From the NCBI GenBank assembly GCA_037976565.1, contig CP137680.1, positions 20,238,675 through 20,302,674 on the forward strand: a DNA stretch of 64,000 nt, given 5' to 3'. The translations under genes were made by a program, and so were the position numbers. This DNA comes from Mesocentrotus franciscanus (Eukaryota > Echinodermata > Echinoidea > Camarodonta > Strongylocentrotidae). Positions 12,163-24,240 of this stretch are shown here, one piece after another (position 1 is the first letter of the stretch; each line of letters starts with the position of its first letter). The notes below the pieces were generated by a model that searched no databases, was not told the origin of the DNA, and worked only from the letters and a program-made list of their open reading frames with translations.

Positions 12163-12326
12163 CATTGGCGGATCCAGGGGGACAGGGGGCACGTGCCCCC
12201 CAAAAAAATTAGTGCTCCCTACCCCTACTGAGCGAATTTTTGACCGGCGCGATTTTCAAATTTTCAGGAGCAAAAAAAATTAGTGCTCACTATCCTCCCC
12301 GACTAAGAAATCCTGGATCCGCCCTG
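12163..12326. mobile_element. GGCGGATCCAGG MITE (copy B)
   Basis: Duplicate of 2492-2653. Here the left end is fuller and contains the palindrome 'gggggcacgtgccccc' that copy A has partly lost. Confidence 0.6.
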
Positions 12327-12509
12327 AAGTACGTATCTAAGACATATATGTCGAGAAAGAGACAAGAAACACAAACACACACAACACGTTTGAATTTGAT
12401 TGAAGGTTTTATTATCTTTTCGTCGCAGCCAGTTGCTGAATTGAGAAAGATGTACAATTATAAAAACATGCAAATATTGGAAATATACTTTAAAATAAAT
12501 ATAGGATTA

Positions 12510-13763
12510 CCCGGCCAAATTCACGTGTTTGTCATTTGAATTCATTTACTTTGCATTTAAGTTAGCGCAGATCGGCTTTGCCATGTCAATTATCATTCAA
12601 TTTTCCTGTTTTTGTATTTAATTTAGGATTTTGGTTTCATAGATCTGTCATTTAATTTAGAAACTGCTTAACTAGCATTCAATTTAATCGTCACTTGTCG
12701 AGGCGTAATTTTTATCATTCAAATTAACACCTGTCATTCGTATTCGAAATATGTCCATTCAAGTTAGGAATGTAAGGGGGAAGAATTTAAACAAACGTTT
12801 ACAGTTTTGAAATAATGCAGTTAAATGCATGATTTGCCATTGGGGTCTAAGCTGTTATTCCATTTATTCATTTTCAGGACAATGCAGATAGGTGTAGTCA
12901 GACATTAAGTAAAGAAGGGGCGAAATCAAGGGATATGGCATTTCTGCATGGACATGTTCATATACCCGGGAAAGGTGGGGGTACCCTCAAACGCCTCTTT
13001 TTACTACAGACTTGGAATTTTACCAAAGTAATTCACATCGTCTCTTACACCCAGCACACCCTCTGTTTTTCTAAAAGAGTTTCGTGGTTTACTTGCCCGC
13101 CAGCAGATCGATGGCTAAAGACTTGGCTAAATAATGAATCATGCTCAAATTGTTGACTCTAGTCCCTACCCCAGTCACAATAGTGTACCCTTCCTACATA
13201 AAGAAAATTTATGATGAAACACATGACAAATAACTTCCTTACATGAAAATTTACAAACATATTGAGACCATCAGGTCCGTAGATGCAAGTCATTTATTTT
13301 TTTACAATCAAACTTAAATGCTGATGAATATCAGATAAATCTAATAAGTATAAGTGTATAAATGTAAGAAAATAAAATATGATTAAATACACATGAAAAA
13401 ACAATCTTGAAAGAAAAAGAATGAGCTATAAAAAGTGTGTAATAAAGAGAAATGCATATTGACCATCAATTTAAGTGCACAAAGTGCTAATTTGAATGCT
13501 ACAAATGAATTAGAATGCTAAAAGTACACCGTCGCGTTGTCAGAAAATCGTGTTGCGTGTAATCGAAATGAATGACCAATTATCGAAAGAAGCACATTGT
13601 TCATTAATTTGAATGAAATATACATAGATTCTAACGAAAATTTCATAGATTTGAAAACTAGAAAAAGGAATATAAACCCGAGATATACCTGACAGCATTA
13701 AAACCGTCGAATTTGAACGCAAGACAAATCAATTTTAATGACAAACTCGCGAATTTGGCCGGG
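12510..13763. mobile_element. TIR element with subterminal arrays (copy B)
   Basis: Duplicate of 2837-4093, with the same CCCGGCCAAATTC termini. Confidence 0.6.
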
Positions 13764-14809
13764 AAATATTAAAAAGGTATTACATGAACATCTTAAACAA
13801 AACTACATAGATAAAACACATGTATTAATGCAAAGATTTATATAAATACATGGTAGCGTTATTTCATATGATTTTATATGATTTCTACATTGAATACTTA
13901 CTGAATTAAGTTATGTAATGCTAAATCATACATGCCTTCCCGCAAAGTAAAACATATGTTTACAAATTCGATTTGTTTACCGGTTAATTAAAGCCCCTCT
14001 GCACTAGTTTGGCCAGGAGGGATTAGAGGGATTAGCGTGGTCACTGGCGGGTGGTTATCTGATATTTATCTCATCAACTCAGCTCTCAATTAACATAAGA
14101 AAAAGAGGATCATGGGGACCAACGGGCACCGCTTAGGCATTGTTTTCTATATAGAGGAGCAAGTAGCTACAAGTAGTACAGTGGGGCTTTAAGATGCATG
14201 CATGACGATAATAAATTATAATAATCTAATACTCAAGGTTTCTTTTCTTCTTTTTTTTCTCCACATAATATAGCAAAATCAAATGAATATGCAATACATA
14301 CAAATTCGATAACATAATATTAGATAAAAGATACAACAAATAATTACAATTATTCAAATAAGTCATTTAAGATTGGCACATTGGTGAAAACATAGTGAAG
14401 GAGTTTATTACAAAATCATGGCTTGTATTTTATAGACCCCTTGAGAATAAAAAAAAAAGGTTACAAGTGCTCTGTAATATAAATAGAAAATATATGTATA
14501 AATGCTTAGGTAATCCTACACCCGCCCCGCCCCCCTACGCTACAAAAAAAGGTTGTCTTTAACATTGGTGTATACACAGAATTTTTACAGATGTCGAAAC
14601 TAATAACAAATGATGATCTTTCTAGCAGAGAAGAGAGAGAGAGAGAGAAAGTAAGAAAGAGAGAGTGGAAGATGAAGCATGAAGAACGGGGACATTACAC
14701 ACTATGGTTACTATGGTTACTTTTGCAATGTTTTGGTCTTAACTTACTAAAAGGTTTATCGTTTATTTTGTATTATTGTTCCAAAAGCTGCTATCCCTAT
14801 ACATGTTGT

Positions 14810-16070
14810 CATTTTAACAAATGTATCTATCTAGAAGTAATTTTTTGAGTCTACGTTTAAATGATAAAATAGTAGGAGCTGATTCAATGTTATCATTTAA
14901 TGAGTTCCATAGCTGTGGTCCGGTATATATACAAGTCTTTTGAGCAATGACGGTTCTGGTCTGTGGTAGATGTAACTGATCTGATTATCTATTGGAGTAC
15001 TTGTGTACTTCATTGTTTTTTTTAAATAAATAATTGCAACAAGTTTTCTGGTAACTGATTTTTGTCCAAATGGTACATAAAGCAACCGAGATTATACAAA
15101 TATAATTCATCATGTTTTAAGACCTCATTATTATAAAAGAGAGTGTGAGAATACAAGCTTTTGTTGCAGATGATTCTCATTAGCCTTTTGTGTTGTAGTA
15201 TGCATTTATTGAGGTTTTGTTTAGTAGATTGGCCCCATGCGAGTATTTCATAATTCAAAATGGATAGGACAAGAGTACAGTATAATATATGGAGAGTTGG
15301 CTGTGGGAAGAAATGTTTAATTTTATTAATGACACCGGTGTTACGTGATACCTTCTTACATAATTGAGTAACATGGGATTTCCATGTCAGACGGCCATCA
15401 ATTATAATACCAAGAAATTTGGTATCAGTAACCTGGGTGAGTGCAAGTGTAGTAATACTATTGCTAAATATCATGAAATGGGTTTTTATCAAGATTTAGT
15501 GAAAGTTTATTTGCTGAGATTCAAGTTGCTACTTTTTCTTAATTCAGTGTTAACAATTTCGGAGAGCTGGTGTGGATCCTTATTGGTGTAAAATAAATTT
15601 GAATCGTCAGCAAAGAGTATAAAGGATAATAGTCTGATGAAAGATAAAAGACATTAATATACAATATGAATAATAGCGGGCCTAGTATGGAGCCTTGTGG
15701 TACACTGCATGTTATGTCACCTAAGATGGATGCACAGTTGTCGATAACTACAAATTGTTTCCTATTAGTGAGGTAATTCCTGAACCACTCCAAGGCCTTT
15801 CCTCTGATTCCATAATGATTCAGCTAGTTTATGTAAAAATATATTGTGATCCACTGTGTCAAAGGCCTTGGAGAAGTCCAGGAATATACCGATGGTGTGG
15901 GAAATATGGTCAAGTGCTTTTATAACTTTGTCAATAACGTCAAAGCGTATGTGTAGTATTATGTTATTCACGAAACCCGAATTGAACCTGGCACAATATA
16001 TTATACTCATCAAGAAAACTGCTTGTTCTGTTGTACATGAGCTTTCCCAGGATCTTAGAAAATTTGTAAG
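14810..16070 (-). pseudogene. CR1-like reverse transcriptase, C-terminal half (copy B)
   Basis: The minus strand carries RT motifs 'LDFSKAFDTVDH' and 'VPQGSILGPLLF', FADD in a shifted frame, and a C-terminal region ending near 14810. A longer uninterrupted stretch than in copy A is retained at 15492-15022. Its 5' edge at 16070 is the TAAG target duplication of the LTR element. Upstream coding resumes at 21443 with 'SNYRPISLL', which runs naturally into 'TNF..' here, showing the two parts were once contiguous. Confidence 0.87.
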
Positions 16071-16292
16071 TGTGACGACTTCCACATATCGACCGGGATC
16101 CCAGAATGATAGCTTAGGAGTAGACTAACACAAAATAACTAATTTAAACAAGGCGTCCATTTTATATCAAGCACAATTCAGAAACTTCAAGATATAGATC
16201 TTAAGCCAAACCACGGATAGAAAACAGCACTCTCTCTTCTTGTCCGTGGCTGGCTCACTTTATTTTCTTATTACAAACTGTAAATCGTAACA
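16071..16292 (-). repeat. LTR, 222 bp (element 3' LTR)
   Basis: Begins TGTGACGACTTCC and ends CGTAACA on the plus strand (TG..CA). It matches 21220-21442 with five substitutions and one indel, about 97% identity. The minus-strand base run directly before it is the purine-rich 'cccgggggaga', as expected for a polypurine tract, so the element reads on the minus strand. TAAG lies immediately outside at 16067-16070. Confidence 0.88.
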
Positions 16293-18305
16293 TCTCCCCC
16301 GGGCCACCAAAACGAGGTCCCACGAGTGGAAAAAGTAAAACCAGTGAACAAACAATAAAGCAGTATGACAAAATGAATTATAACAAACATGTAGGATCGT
16401 CATATGTGAACATAAAATAAAGATAAATGCACAGGCTTACAGAATATTACATCTGACAAAAATTAACATGGCGAATGAATATGAGAATAATTAAATGTTT
16501 GTAATGGATAAGTCATAATAATGCCAGGATAACATGTATCTCCCTACAACATTATAACACCATATCAAACCAAAGCTAGAACTACTTTGCACTAGAAGCA
16601 CCACCCCGGGGTGATCAGACCCAAGATGAAAACCACTAAGCAGAAATAGGAGACAGAAAGTGTGGCTTTATAAAAATCGTAACTGTGCAAAGATCAATAT
16701 AAATCAATAATCATCTACAGCCTATAAAAATGAAAATAACCTAGCATATACATGTACACAAGACATGACAGAATAACACCTAAAACAGTCATTAAATGGT
16801 TGTGAATAACTATCTAGAGCTCCTACATACCTGCAAGACCAGTCCCTAATCGTTGCAAACATAATAATGATAACAAATAAATAATGGAAGCCCCATGCGT
16901 AACCACGTCAACGTTCAACCTGTCAATCGCAATAAATTAGACTCATGCAATAAACTTTCGAGCAATACAAAACCGAACATTAAAGTGGCGAGTGTACATC
17001 CGAACCCTACATACCACCATGTACAGCGACTGAATTGCAACAAGAACTGTCAAGTCCAAACATAAAGATATCCAACCATCACCCAAAACATAGGCTGTCT
17101 ATACAACATAGATCCAATACCCATAATAGATGCAATATAATTAGATCTCCCTTACATTTCAAGACATATCAACAGGCACCCAAAAATCGATTGACACCAA
17201 ACGCCTTGGCCACCACCATATTTCTAATATTATAAACGAGTAAAGCTATGGACCATAAACTTGCTGAATAGAGCCAACACTAAATGACCACTATATTCAC
17301 CTGTATGAACCGATACCTATACCTAACAAAATTAACACCAAAATCATTAAAATTGCCAAACACAGAACATTACTGAGAACGTCCAACTGAGATACAGAGT
17401 AATTGTCTTTTACCCAAACAAAATAGGCACTTGATTACTTTATCAAAAAATTTACAAAACAAAATAAAATTACGAAACAATCAAAGTAAATCTACCACCA
17501 GGGTCATATCAAATTAAGAACATGTATCCTACATACAACAAAACAATAGTTATCTTGCAATTGCACAGAGCAAAGGGAGGAATATTTAATTACCCAAATA
17601 CCATAGGTGAGTGCAAACATTTTGCCCGTCGTACCAATATACAGAGAAGAAAAAAATAACTCCCCAAACACCGAACAATAATATTTCCACATTAGTACTG
17701 CACTCACAGGCTGCCTATACAATGGATAGCTCAAATACCTATGACCTACAGAACAGGAAACTTATAACCTTCCCACATACATCACATGTATGCCAAATAA
17801 ACGCCACGGGCATCACGACAAGAGGTTTAAACACAATTGAATAGAGCCCGAGACAGGACTTCCTGTATTCAATCCCACAACTCATTACTTAATCGTAATA
17901 CAAAATTATCAAACACGCTACAGACAGCACCAGCATAGCAGACCACCTTGGTAAAAGCTTACAATACTATGCTATAAATATAACACTCAAAATAAACATG
18001 AAACATTTAAAATTGCCGGAAAATGTAAACTAAGTCACTCTTACAAGGTACAATGTAAATCTTGACTGTTCCTAAACTTGCCGAAGCTGAGAACACTAAA
18101 AAATCGTAACTAAAAACAGTAACACGCCAACGAGGCATACACCATAATATATAATTATAGCAGGCTTCCCATCCACTATGAGCAAAATACCAACCAGAAC
18201 CATGTCCATGGCATATGGAATTAGGTACGAGATACCTTGTACTGAATGACCCCATCTCGACTGTCAGTACATACAAATTGTACATTACATACTAAATGTA
18301 AACAG

Positions 18306-18763
18306 GGTATGAGGCATGACATGTCATATAATTCACCAAATAGAAATGTGTACCTGTATGACAGCTGGCACCAATAATATCAGGAGCTATGCATGATAAT
18401 ACATATGTGAAAAATGCTGCTGCAAAATTTCCCACACACACTAATATCTTGATAACAAAGCCTTGCTGATGTTGTCTCAATATGATATCTTTACTATAAT
18501 TTAACACAAGCAATATGATATTGCTTGTGTTAAATTATAGTAAAGATATCATATTGAGACAACATCAGCAAGGCTTTTGGGTTTAGTTATCAAGATAATT
18601 AGTGTGTGATGATAAAGTTTGGGAAATTTTGCAGCGTTAATAAGCATTTTTCACATATGTATTATCATGCATAGCTCCTTGAGTATATTGGTGCCAGCTG
18701 TCATACAGGTGAGACAGCACACATTTCTATTTGGTGAATTATATGACATGTCATGCTCATACC
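18306..18763. repeat. Inverted duplication (foldback), copy B only
   Basis: The arms 18306-18516 and 18518-18763 are inverted copies of each other around a one-base centre (caagcaatat-g-atattgcttg). Copy A has the sequence once (8620-8880). The right arm agrees with copy A better than the left arm, which has lost several short pieces. It could be a haplotype-specific foldback or an assembly or library chimera. Confidence 0.85.
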
Positions 18764-18773
18764 TTTCAGTTAA

Positions 18774-18824
18774 GATGTTTTAGTTTTATTTCATGATAAT
18801 CATGAAATAAAAACTAAAAACATC
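18774..18824. repeat. Second palindrome closing the foldback
   Basis: The arms 'gatgttttagttttatttcatga' type (18774-18796) and its inverse (18800-18824) are separated by 'taa'. It returns the sequence to the orientation shared with copy A, directly before the plus-strand RT begins. Confidence 0.75.
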
Positions 18825-18843
18825 GGTCTTCAACTGCACTGAA

Positions 18844-20580
18844 GATATGACTAGTTTGAGAGACAAAGGACCGAGCCCATACCCAACCATGGACCACATT
18901 ACTATCTCTTCACCAGGGGTCCTGAAGATCCTGTCTGAGCGTGATGTTCATAAAGCCACTGGTCCTAGCCAAATCCCAGCCAGACTTCTGAAGGGACTTG
19001 TCACCGAACTGACACCTGTGTTCACTTTATTCTTCCAAGCCTCCCTTAACCAGGGTGTCATACCTAATGAATGGAACTATGGAAGACGGCTAATATTGCT
19101 CCAATCTTCAAGAAAGGTGACCGTAGCAAGCCAGAGAACTACAGGCCTATTTCTCTGACGTCAGTGACCTGTAAAGTACTGGAGCACATCGTTCTCAGCA
19201 GCATCATGACCCACCTTGAAGACCACAACATCTTGTCTGATGCACAACATGGCTTCCGCAAAAAAACGATCCTGCGTCTCCCAGCTTGTACTTGCTGTCC
19301 AGGACCTCACCAAAGCCATCGATGACAGAGAACAATTGGACATCGTACTCCTTGATTTCTCCAAAGCATATGACAAGGTTCCCCATGGAAGGCTGTTACA
19401 CAAGCTTCAATTCTATGGAATCCGGGAACACACACACATGGATTTCTGACTTCCTGAGTAACAGGACCCAAAAGGTTGTACTGGAAGGATCCATCTCCAA
19501 CACCAGCCAAGTGACATCTGGTGTCCCGCAAGGCAGTGTTATCGGCCCAGTGCTGTTTCTCCTCTTCATCAACGATCTGCCAGAGTAACTCTTCCCAAGC
19601 TCTACAGCCAGAATCTTCGCTGATGATTGTATGCTATACAGAAACATCAAGACAGAGGAAGATGCCCTTCTTTTCCAAGAGGATCTCGACTCGCTCCAAC
19701 GATGGGAGCGTGATTGGCTGATGGAATTCGACCCACAGAAATGTCAGGTTCTCCATGTCACCAATAAACGCAAACCCATCATCAAATCCTACTCCATCCA
19801 CGGACAGACCCTAGATGACAAAAATACAGCGAAGTATCTAGGTGTCGAGTTGCAGAAGAACCTCAGCTGGAACCAACACATCAACACTGTCACCAGAAAG
19901 GCCAACTCCACCCGTGCCATTCTTCAAAGGAATATCCGACAATGCCCCAGAAAGGTAAAAGTGCTGTGCTACAACACTCTCCTTCAACCAATCATGGAGT
20001 ATGCCAGCATCATATGGGACCCTCACACGCAAGCAAACATCAAGAAGCTTGAAATGGTTCAACGACGATATGTCCGCTTCATCTTCAATGACCACCGCAG
20101 GACAAGCAGCGTAGCAGCCATGCTGAACCAGCTCAAGTGGCCATCATTACAAGAACGCAGGGCGCAGGCCAAGGTGGTGATGGTCTATCGCATCACCAAC
20201 TCGCTGATAGACATCCTACACACTTCCCTCACCATCTACATCCCTGCTCAGAGGGCATTCCAAGAAGATAGTAGTTCATTTTGCCCGAACGCTGGTCTAC
20301 CAGAGGAGCTTCTTCCCGGATGCTATAAGACTCTGGAACTGCCTCCCTCAGAACACCGTCAATTGTACCTCTGCTAACACCTTCAAGCTGGAGGCACAAA
20401 ATACCCAGCTCCGCTAAAACGGTAGTTGTGTTTACTCGCACTCAGTTAACTGTACCCGTTATCAGACATTGTACACACATCTGCACTGCACCTCAACAGT
20501 ACGAATACACCTGACGGTGGCCGCCTGCTACTGAAGAAGAAGAAGAAGAAGAATAAGAAGAAGAAGAACAACAACAACAA
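18844..20580 (+). pseudogene. Plus-strand non-LTR retrotransposon RT with GAA tail (copy B)
   Basis: Same element as 8925-10458, here complete to the 3' end. RT motifs are spread over three frames: 'NYRPISLTSVTCKVLE', '[13 protein letters not shown]', '[13 protein letters not shown]', 'FADDCMLYRN', 'AKYLGVELQKNLSW'. The longest intact piece is 19631-20377. There is an extra stop where copy A reads 'LPEYLFP'. The 3' UTR ends in (GAA)n followed by (CAA)n at 20534-20587, a microsatellite tail as in several CR1-group families. It is 5'-truncated, with no endonuclease domain. Confidence 0.87.
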
Positions 20581-20587
20581 CAACAAT
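20534..20587 (+). repeat. (GAA)n(CAA)n tail
   Basis: Trinucleotide tract at the 3' end of the plus-strand non-LTR element. It marks the insertion junction into the LTR element. Confidence 0.85.
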
Positions 20588-20629
20588 ATGTATCCTCGCT
20601 GGCTACCATATAATACAATTCTCTATCAC

Positions 20630-20960
20630 TTAAAGCCTCTTTCCATAGTCACTGCCATCTCCGTAGCCGCCGCTACCACCTCCACCGTAAACCGCCGCCG
20701 CCTCCTGCTCCGCCACCGTAACCGTCACCACCTTGGTAGCCTCCGCCTGCTCCACCCCCGCGTAGCCCTGGGGTTCACCCTGTCCACCTCCACCCCCACT
20801 GTACTGACCAACATAATTACTTGGATAAGGCTCTTGGTTGCGCCCTCCTCCTCCACCACCGGCCGCTGCCGCCACCTCCTCTCACTGGTCCATACTCCCA
20901 TAGTTGGACTTGGAGTTCTACCCTCCAGGGTCCAGGCATAGTTGGAACCAAAGTCATGTC
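20630..20960 (-). pseudogene. hnRNP A/B-like glycine-rich C-terminus, degenerate
   Basis: The minus strand encodes, with at least three frame changes, pieces such as 'DFGSNY', 'NSKSNYGSMDQ', 'YGPVRGGGGSGR', 'RNQEPYPSNYVGQYSGGGGG', 'GGGYQGGDGYGGGAGGGG' and a terminal 'GGYGDGSDYGKRL' before a stop. The order DFG-NY.., NSKSNYG-M, R-G-G-rich and a short basic end resembles the glycine-rich tail and M9-like region of hnRNP A1/A2B1. No RRM domain is present. It sits just inside the 5' LTR, so it may be a host mRNA fragment captured by the element. The alternative is a chance GGN-rich repeat. Confidence 0.5.
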
Positions 20961-21219
20961 TCGATTATATCGGTATCAGGTGCATAAATAAGTTCACACG
21001 TACCTAGTCGTGATTTGTGAATACACCCGCACTGTTCATACAATTGCAATTCATATCAGTCCAAAGTCACATTGCAGTTAGTGACCGATCAATATGCCGT
21101 ATAATACTCCATAGATTTACGCGTTGAAGCTCAAGTCAAATACACGGACGTACGTACACGGACGGGAAAGATTTCCTTTTGCGACAGCCAAATGTATCAG
21201 CACCGGGTTCTCCACCATT

Positions 21220-21442
21220 TGTGACGACTTCCACATGTCGACCGGGATCCCAGAATGATAGCTTAGGAGTAGACTAACACAAAATAACTAATTTAAACAA
21301 GGCGTCCATTTTTATATCAAGCACAATTCAGAAACTTCAAGATATAGATCTTAAGCCAAACCACGGTTAGAAAACAGTACTCTCTCTTCTTGGCCGTGGC
21401 TGGCTCACTTTATTTTCTTATCACAAACTGTAAATCGTAACA
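21220..21442 (-). repeat. LTR, 223 bp (element 5' LTR)
   Basis: Partner of 16071-16292, TGTGACG..CGTAACA on the plus strand. On the minus strand it contains 'aagaaaataaagtgag', a possible AATAAA-type signal. It is followed outside by TAAG(T), the target duplication. Confidence 0.88.
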
Positions 21443-22144
21443 TAAGTAACGAAATAGGACGATAATTACTGATTTGGTGGGTGTCACCCTTTTTAAATAT
21501 TGGGACAACTCTGGCGATTTTCATTTGGTCGGGCACTACACCTGAGGATAGAGATGTATTACAGATATTTACGAGAAGAACAATGACTTCTGGCAAGATA
21601 TGCTTTAGCAATTTATTGGTTATATTGTCGAAACCAGGACTCTTGTGGTTTTTCAGTTTTTGTACAATTCCAGTTATCTCAGCAGAGTCTGTTTTGTATA
21701 AACATAATGAATTAGGGTTAGGTTGGTTCATATAGTCCATAAAATGTTTATTGGTATTAGGTATTTTTTCAGCTAGAGTTTTTCCAATGTTAACGAAATA
21801 ATCATTAAAACTTTGTACATCAACATTAGTGTCCTCAATTAAGTTATCATTAACTTTAACAGTATTAATTGACCTCTGTTGTACATTCTTATTTTCGAGG
21901 CATAATATTTCTTTTTAGCACTTCTTAGTAGACTCGTTAAAATGTTTTTGTATTTTGTATATTTAGGTCGTGTTTGATGAATACGGTCTCGCTTGTATTT
22001 GTAATATAGTTTATTTTTCTTATTTATGGATCTTAAAAGGGCTTTAGTAATCCACGGCGATCTAGGATTTTTTTAATAATTTGATTTGCTATATGTAGTT
22101 TCTGGAATGATTTCATTATAAACAAGTATTAAGGTATCCCTAAA
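21443..22144 (-). pseudogene. CR1-like element: endonuclease-RT linker and RT N-terminus
   Basis: The minus strand encodes 'WITKALLRSINKKNKLYYKY' (typical linker after the endonuclease), then 'LKNHKSPGFDNITNKLLK', 'ARVVPIFKKGDTHQISNYRP' and 'ISLL', where the LTR element interrupts. Its 5' edge at 22144 is the TAAA target duplication of the DNA transposon. The coding sequence resumes in EN at 25924. There are several stops and frameshifts. Confidence 0.87.
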
Positions 22145-23016
22145 CAGTCGGTCCGCAGGTCCGCATAAAGCGCTCTAGTTTATCGAGGAGGCACAGAGCG
22201 TGAAAGAGCGTGACCTCCTCTTGACCTCACAAAAGCACAATTGACAGCCTGGTTTTAGATCGTAATATCTCGTTTAAAAAAGCTCTAAATGTCTTAATTT
22301 TTTCAGAGAGGTTAGATAAAAGAACATTCGATATGAAAATCCAAACGAATGTTTTACTCAAAACGATTTTCATATCTAATTTTAATTTGATCGGACATCG
22401 AAAATTTTACGTAATTCACGTGTAGTTTAACTGCAAAATTTCATTCTTTTTATCAAAAAGCCGAAATAGGAACTACATACAGGGAAAGTCATATAATCAA
22501 ACTTTCAAAAAACCTAATGGTTTTGAAATATATTTGGTAAACGGGTCAGCATCCACCAGAATCTGGTGCATGTTCAAGAAACGCTGCAGGTTCTTTGCCG
22601 CTTCAGAAATGGCTACCCACGCACGCGCAGTTGGCCACTGGCATGACGTCGCTATATGCTTGTCTGCTATGTCGTTCGGGTTTCTCGAGATAGAAAGGCA
22701 GTATCAAACTCGGTCGTTTGGGCTTATGAAACCACTTATGTACCCGTAAATATACTCTTCTGTATTAATTAAAGTATCATTCGTCTTCAAGTTGTAAAAT
22801 CCATATCTCCTGTGCGTTTTTAGCACCAGTGATAATAAATATAATTACCCTCCCGAATTTGTTCAGTCCCGTTAGTTCAAAACGGTGTCGGTGAATGTAT
22901 GTTTTGCTGCATGCTGCTAGTGAAGCCTCGGTTGTTCACTTGTTGTGTTACGTTTTTACAGACGTGCTTCAATCAGATATGTTCATTTACGCCTTAATGC
23001 TCATACTCTCCCTTCA

Positions 23017-23155
23017 TCCGCCTCTCTCTCTCTCTGCCCCTCTATGTCCCCCTTTCTCTCTCTGCCCCCTCTCTCTCTGTCCCTATCTCTGTCTCTCTGC
23101 CCCTCTCTCTGCCCCCTCTCTCTGTCTCTCTCTTCTTTCCTCTCTCTTTCTCTAT
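23017..23155. repeat. (CT)n-rich low-complexity tract
   Basis: Imperfect 'tctctctgcccc' units, about 140 bp. The apparent long reading frames here are composition artefacts. Confidence 0.9.
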
Positions 23156-23324
23156 GGACATTTCTCATACTTTACAAAAATTGGCATATTTTGCATTTCA
23201 ACATTACAACTTTTCTGAAAGCACTCTAAACCATAACCTCATTTGAACTGAATTTCAGAGCAACTTTGTTGTGAATTGCAATCACAAAGGTGAAACAAGT
23301 GAAACAAGTAACACATTCATATAA

Positions 23325-24240
23325 AATCAAACAAACAAAACATTTATTTCAAAAGGATAAAACTTAATAAATAATCAGACTGTTACATGGCACCATGTTC
23401 ATGATAACATACATGTGTACCATGTATGTTATGCTTAAATATGATATAATTATAAAAACATGAGAAGTTTTTCTCCTTATATGTGCGTTTAAATGTGTTG
23501 AAGAATTAAGTATTTTGAATATTAGATGATAAATTGTTCCACACTTTACCACTTGCATATTGAAAAGATTGCTTAAAACACTCTATATTTGGCTTTGGTT
23601 GAACAACATTCAATGTATCAGAATTTCTAGTAATAAGACCATGCCTACAAAATTTAAAAATCAAATTCATTGCACAATCTGTCAGGGGCAAGACCGTAAA
23701 GACATGTATGATAATGAGGCAAGGAAGTAATCACTCCTTAGCTCAAACGTTGGCCATTTCAATTCAGAAAAAAGGTCAAATGTGCGGTTAGAGTAATCAA
23801 ATCTATTTGTAACATTTCCTGCTGCCCGTTTTGGAGTTTAAGTATTAATTCCCTGTTTTTAGAAGAACAGTTCCCCCAAACTGAACAAGCGTAATCAATG
23901 CAAGATTGTATAGTTGTCTTATATACAATGTAAGGTGTTCGATAAATTACTATTTACAGTTGAGCAAAGTTTTCTTAATGCATGTACTTTAGACGAAAGT
24001 AATCAACATAAATGTTTAACGTGAATATCCCATGTAAGGTGAAAATCTACATCAACTCCAAGATATCGCGCATTACATACTTGTTTTAATATATTTCCAT
24101 CAAGATTAATTTTGAGTTCACCATTTTGTTTTGTGTTGCGCGTCGAAATAAGCACATTTGTTTTTGAAAAATTAATTTTTAAACGATTTTCATAATATCA
24201 TCAATACAAGTTTGTAATCTTTAAGCACTGCTTATTATCC
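23325..24240 (-). pseudogene. Non-LTR retrotransposon 3' fragment (RT thumb to tail)
   Basis: Minus-strand pieces include 'INFSKTNVLISTRNTKQNG', 'ARYLGVDVDFHLTWDIHVKH' and a C-terminus 'QSFQYASGKVWNNLSSNIQN', all typical of CR1/Rex-type ORF2 ends. The 3' end carries 'aaataaatgttttgtttgtttg', a short TTTG-type tail. It is 5'-truncated and frameshifted. It lies within the DNA transposon, so it either inserted later or was carried. Confidence 0.7.

Larger units (their letters stand above)
10959..20400. repeat. Large duplication, copy B
   Basis: Second copy of 1293-10458. It is more complete in places: it keeps the full outer LTR end with its target duplication at 16067-16071, and a 22-bp segment of the plus-strand RT. 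It also carries a foldback absent from copy A (18306-18824). After 20400 the sequence continues into single-copy context, so copy B is the one that connects correctly to the rest of intron 1. Confidence 0.93.
16071..21442 (-). mobile_element. Non-autonomous LTR retrotransposon with nested insertion
   Basis: Two 222/223-bp LTRs bound 4.9 kb of interior. TAAG flanks both sides (16067-16070 and 21443-21446). On the minus strand the 5' LTR is followed after two bases by 'TGGTGGAGAACCCGG' (about 21217-21203), a plausible tRNA primer-binding site, and the 3' LTR is preceded by a polypurine tract. No gag or pol domain was found. Interior content is a non-coding block (16293-18840), a plus-strand non-LTR element (18844-20580) and an hnRNP-like glycine-rich fragment (20630-20960). 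It is therefore a LARD-like passenger element mobilised in trans. The superfamily (Ty3/gypsy or other) cannot be decided without pol. Confidence 0.82.

Noticed and set aside
20588..20941. Plus-strand Arg/Thr-rich frame
   Set aside because: It is the antisense of the glycine-rich fragment; GGN codons read backwards give NCC-type runs.
22895..23229. Leu/Ser-rich frames
   Set aside because: They come from the CT microsatellite.
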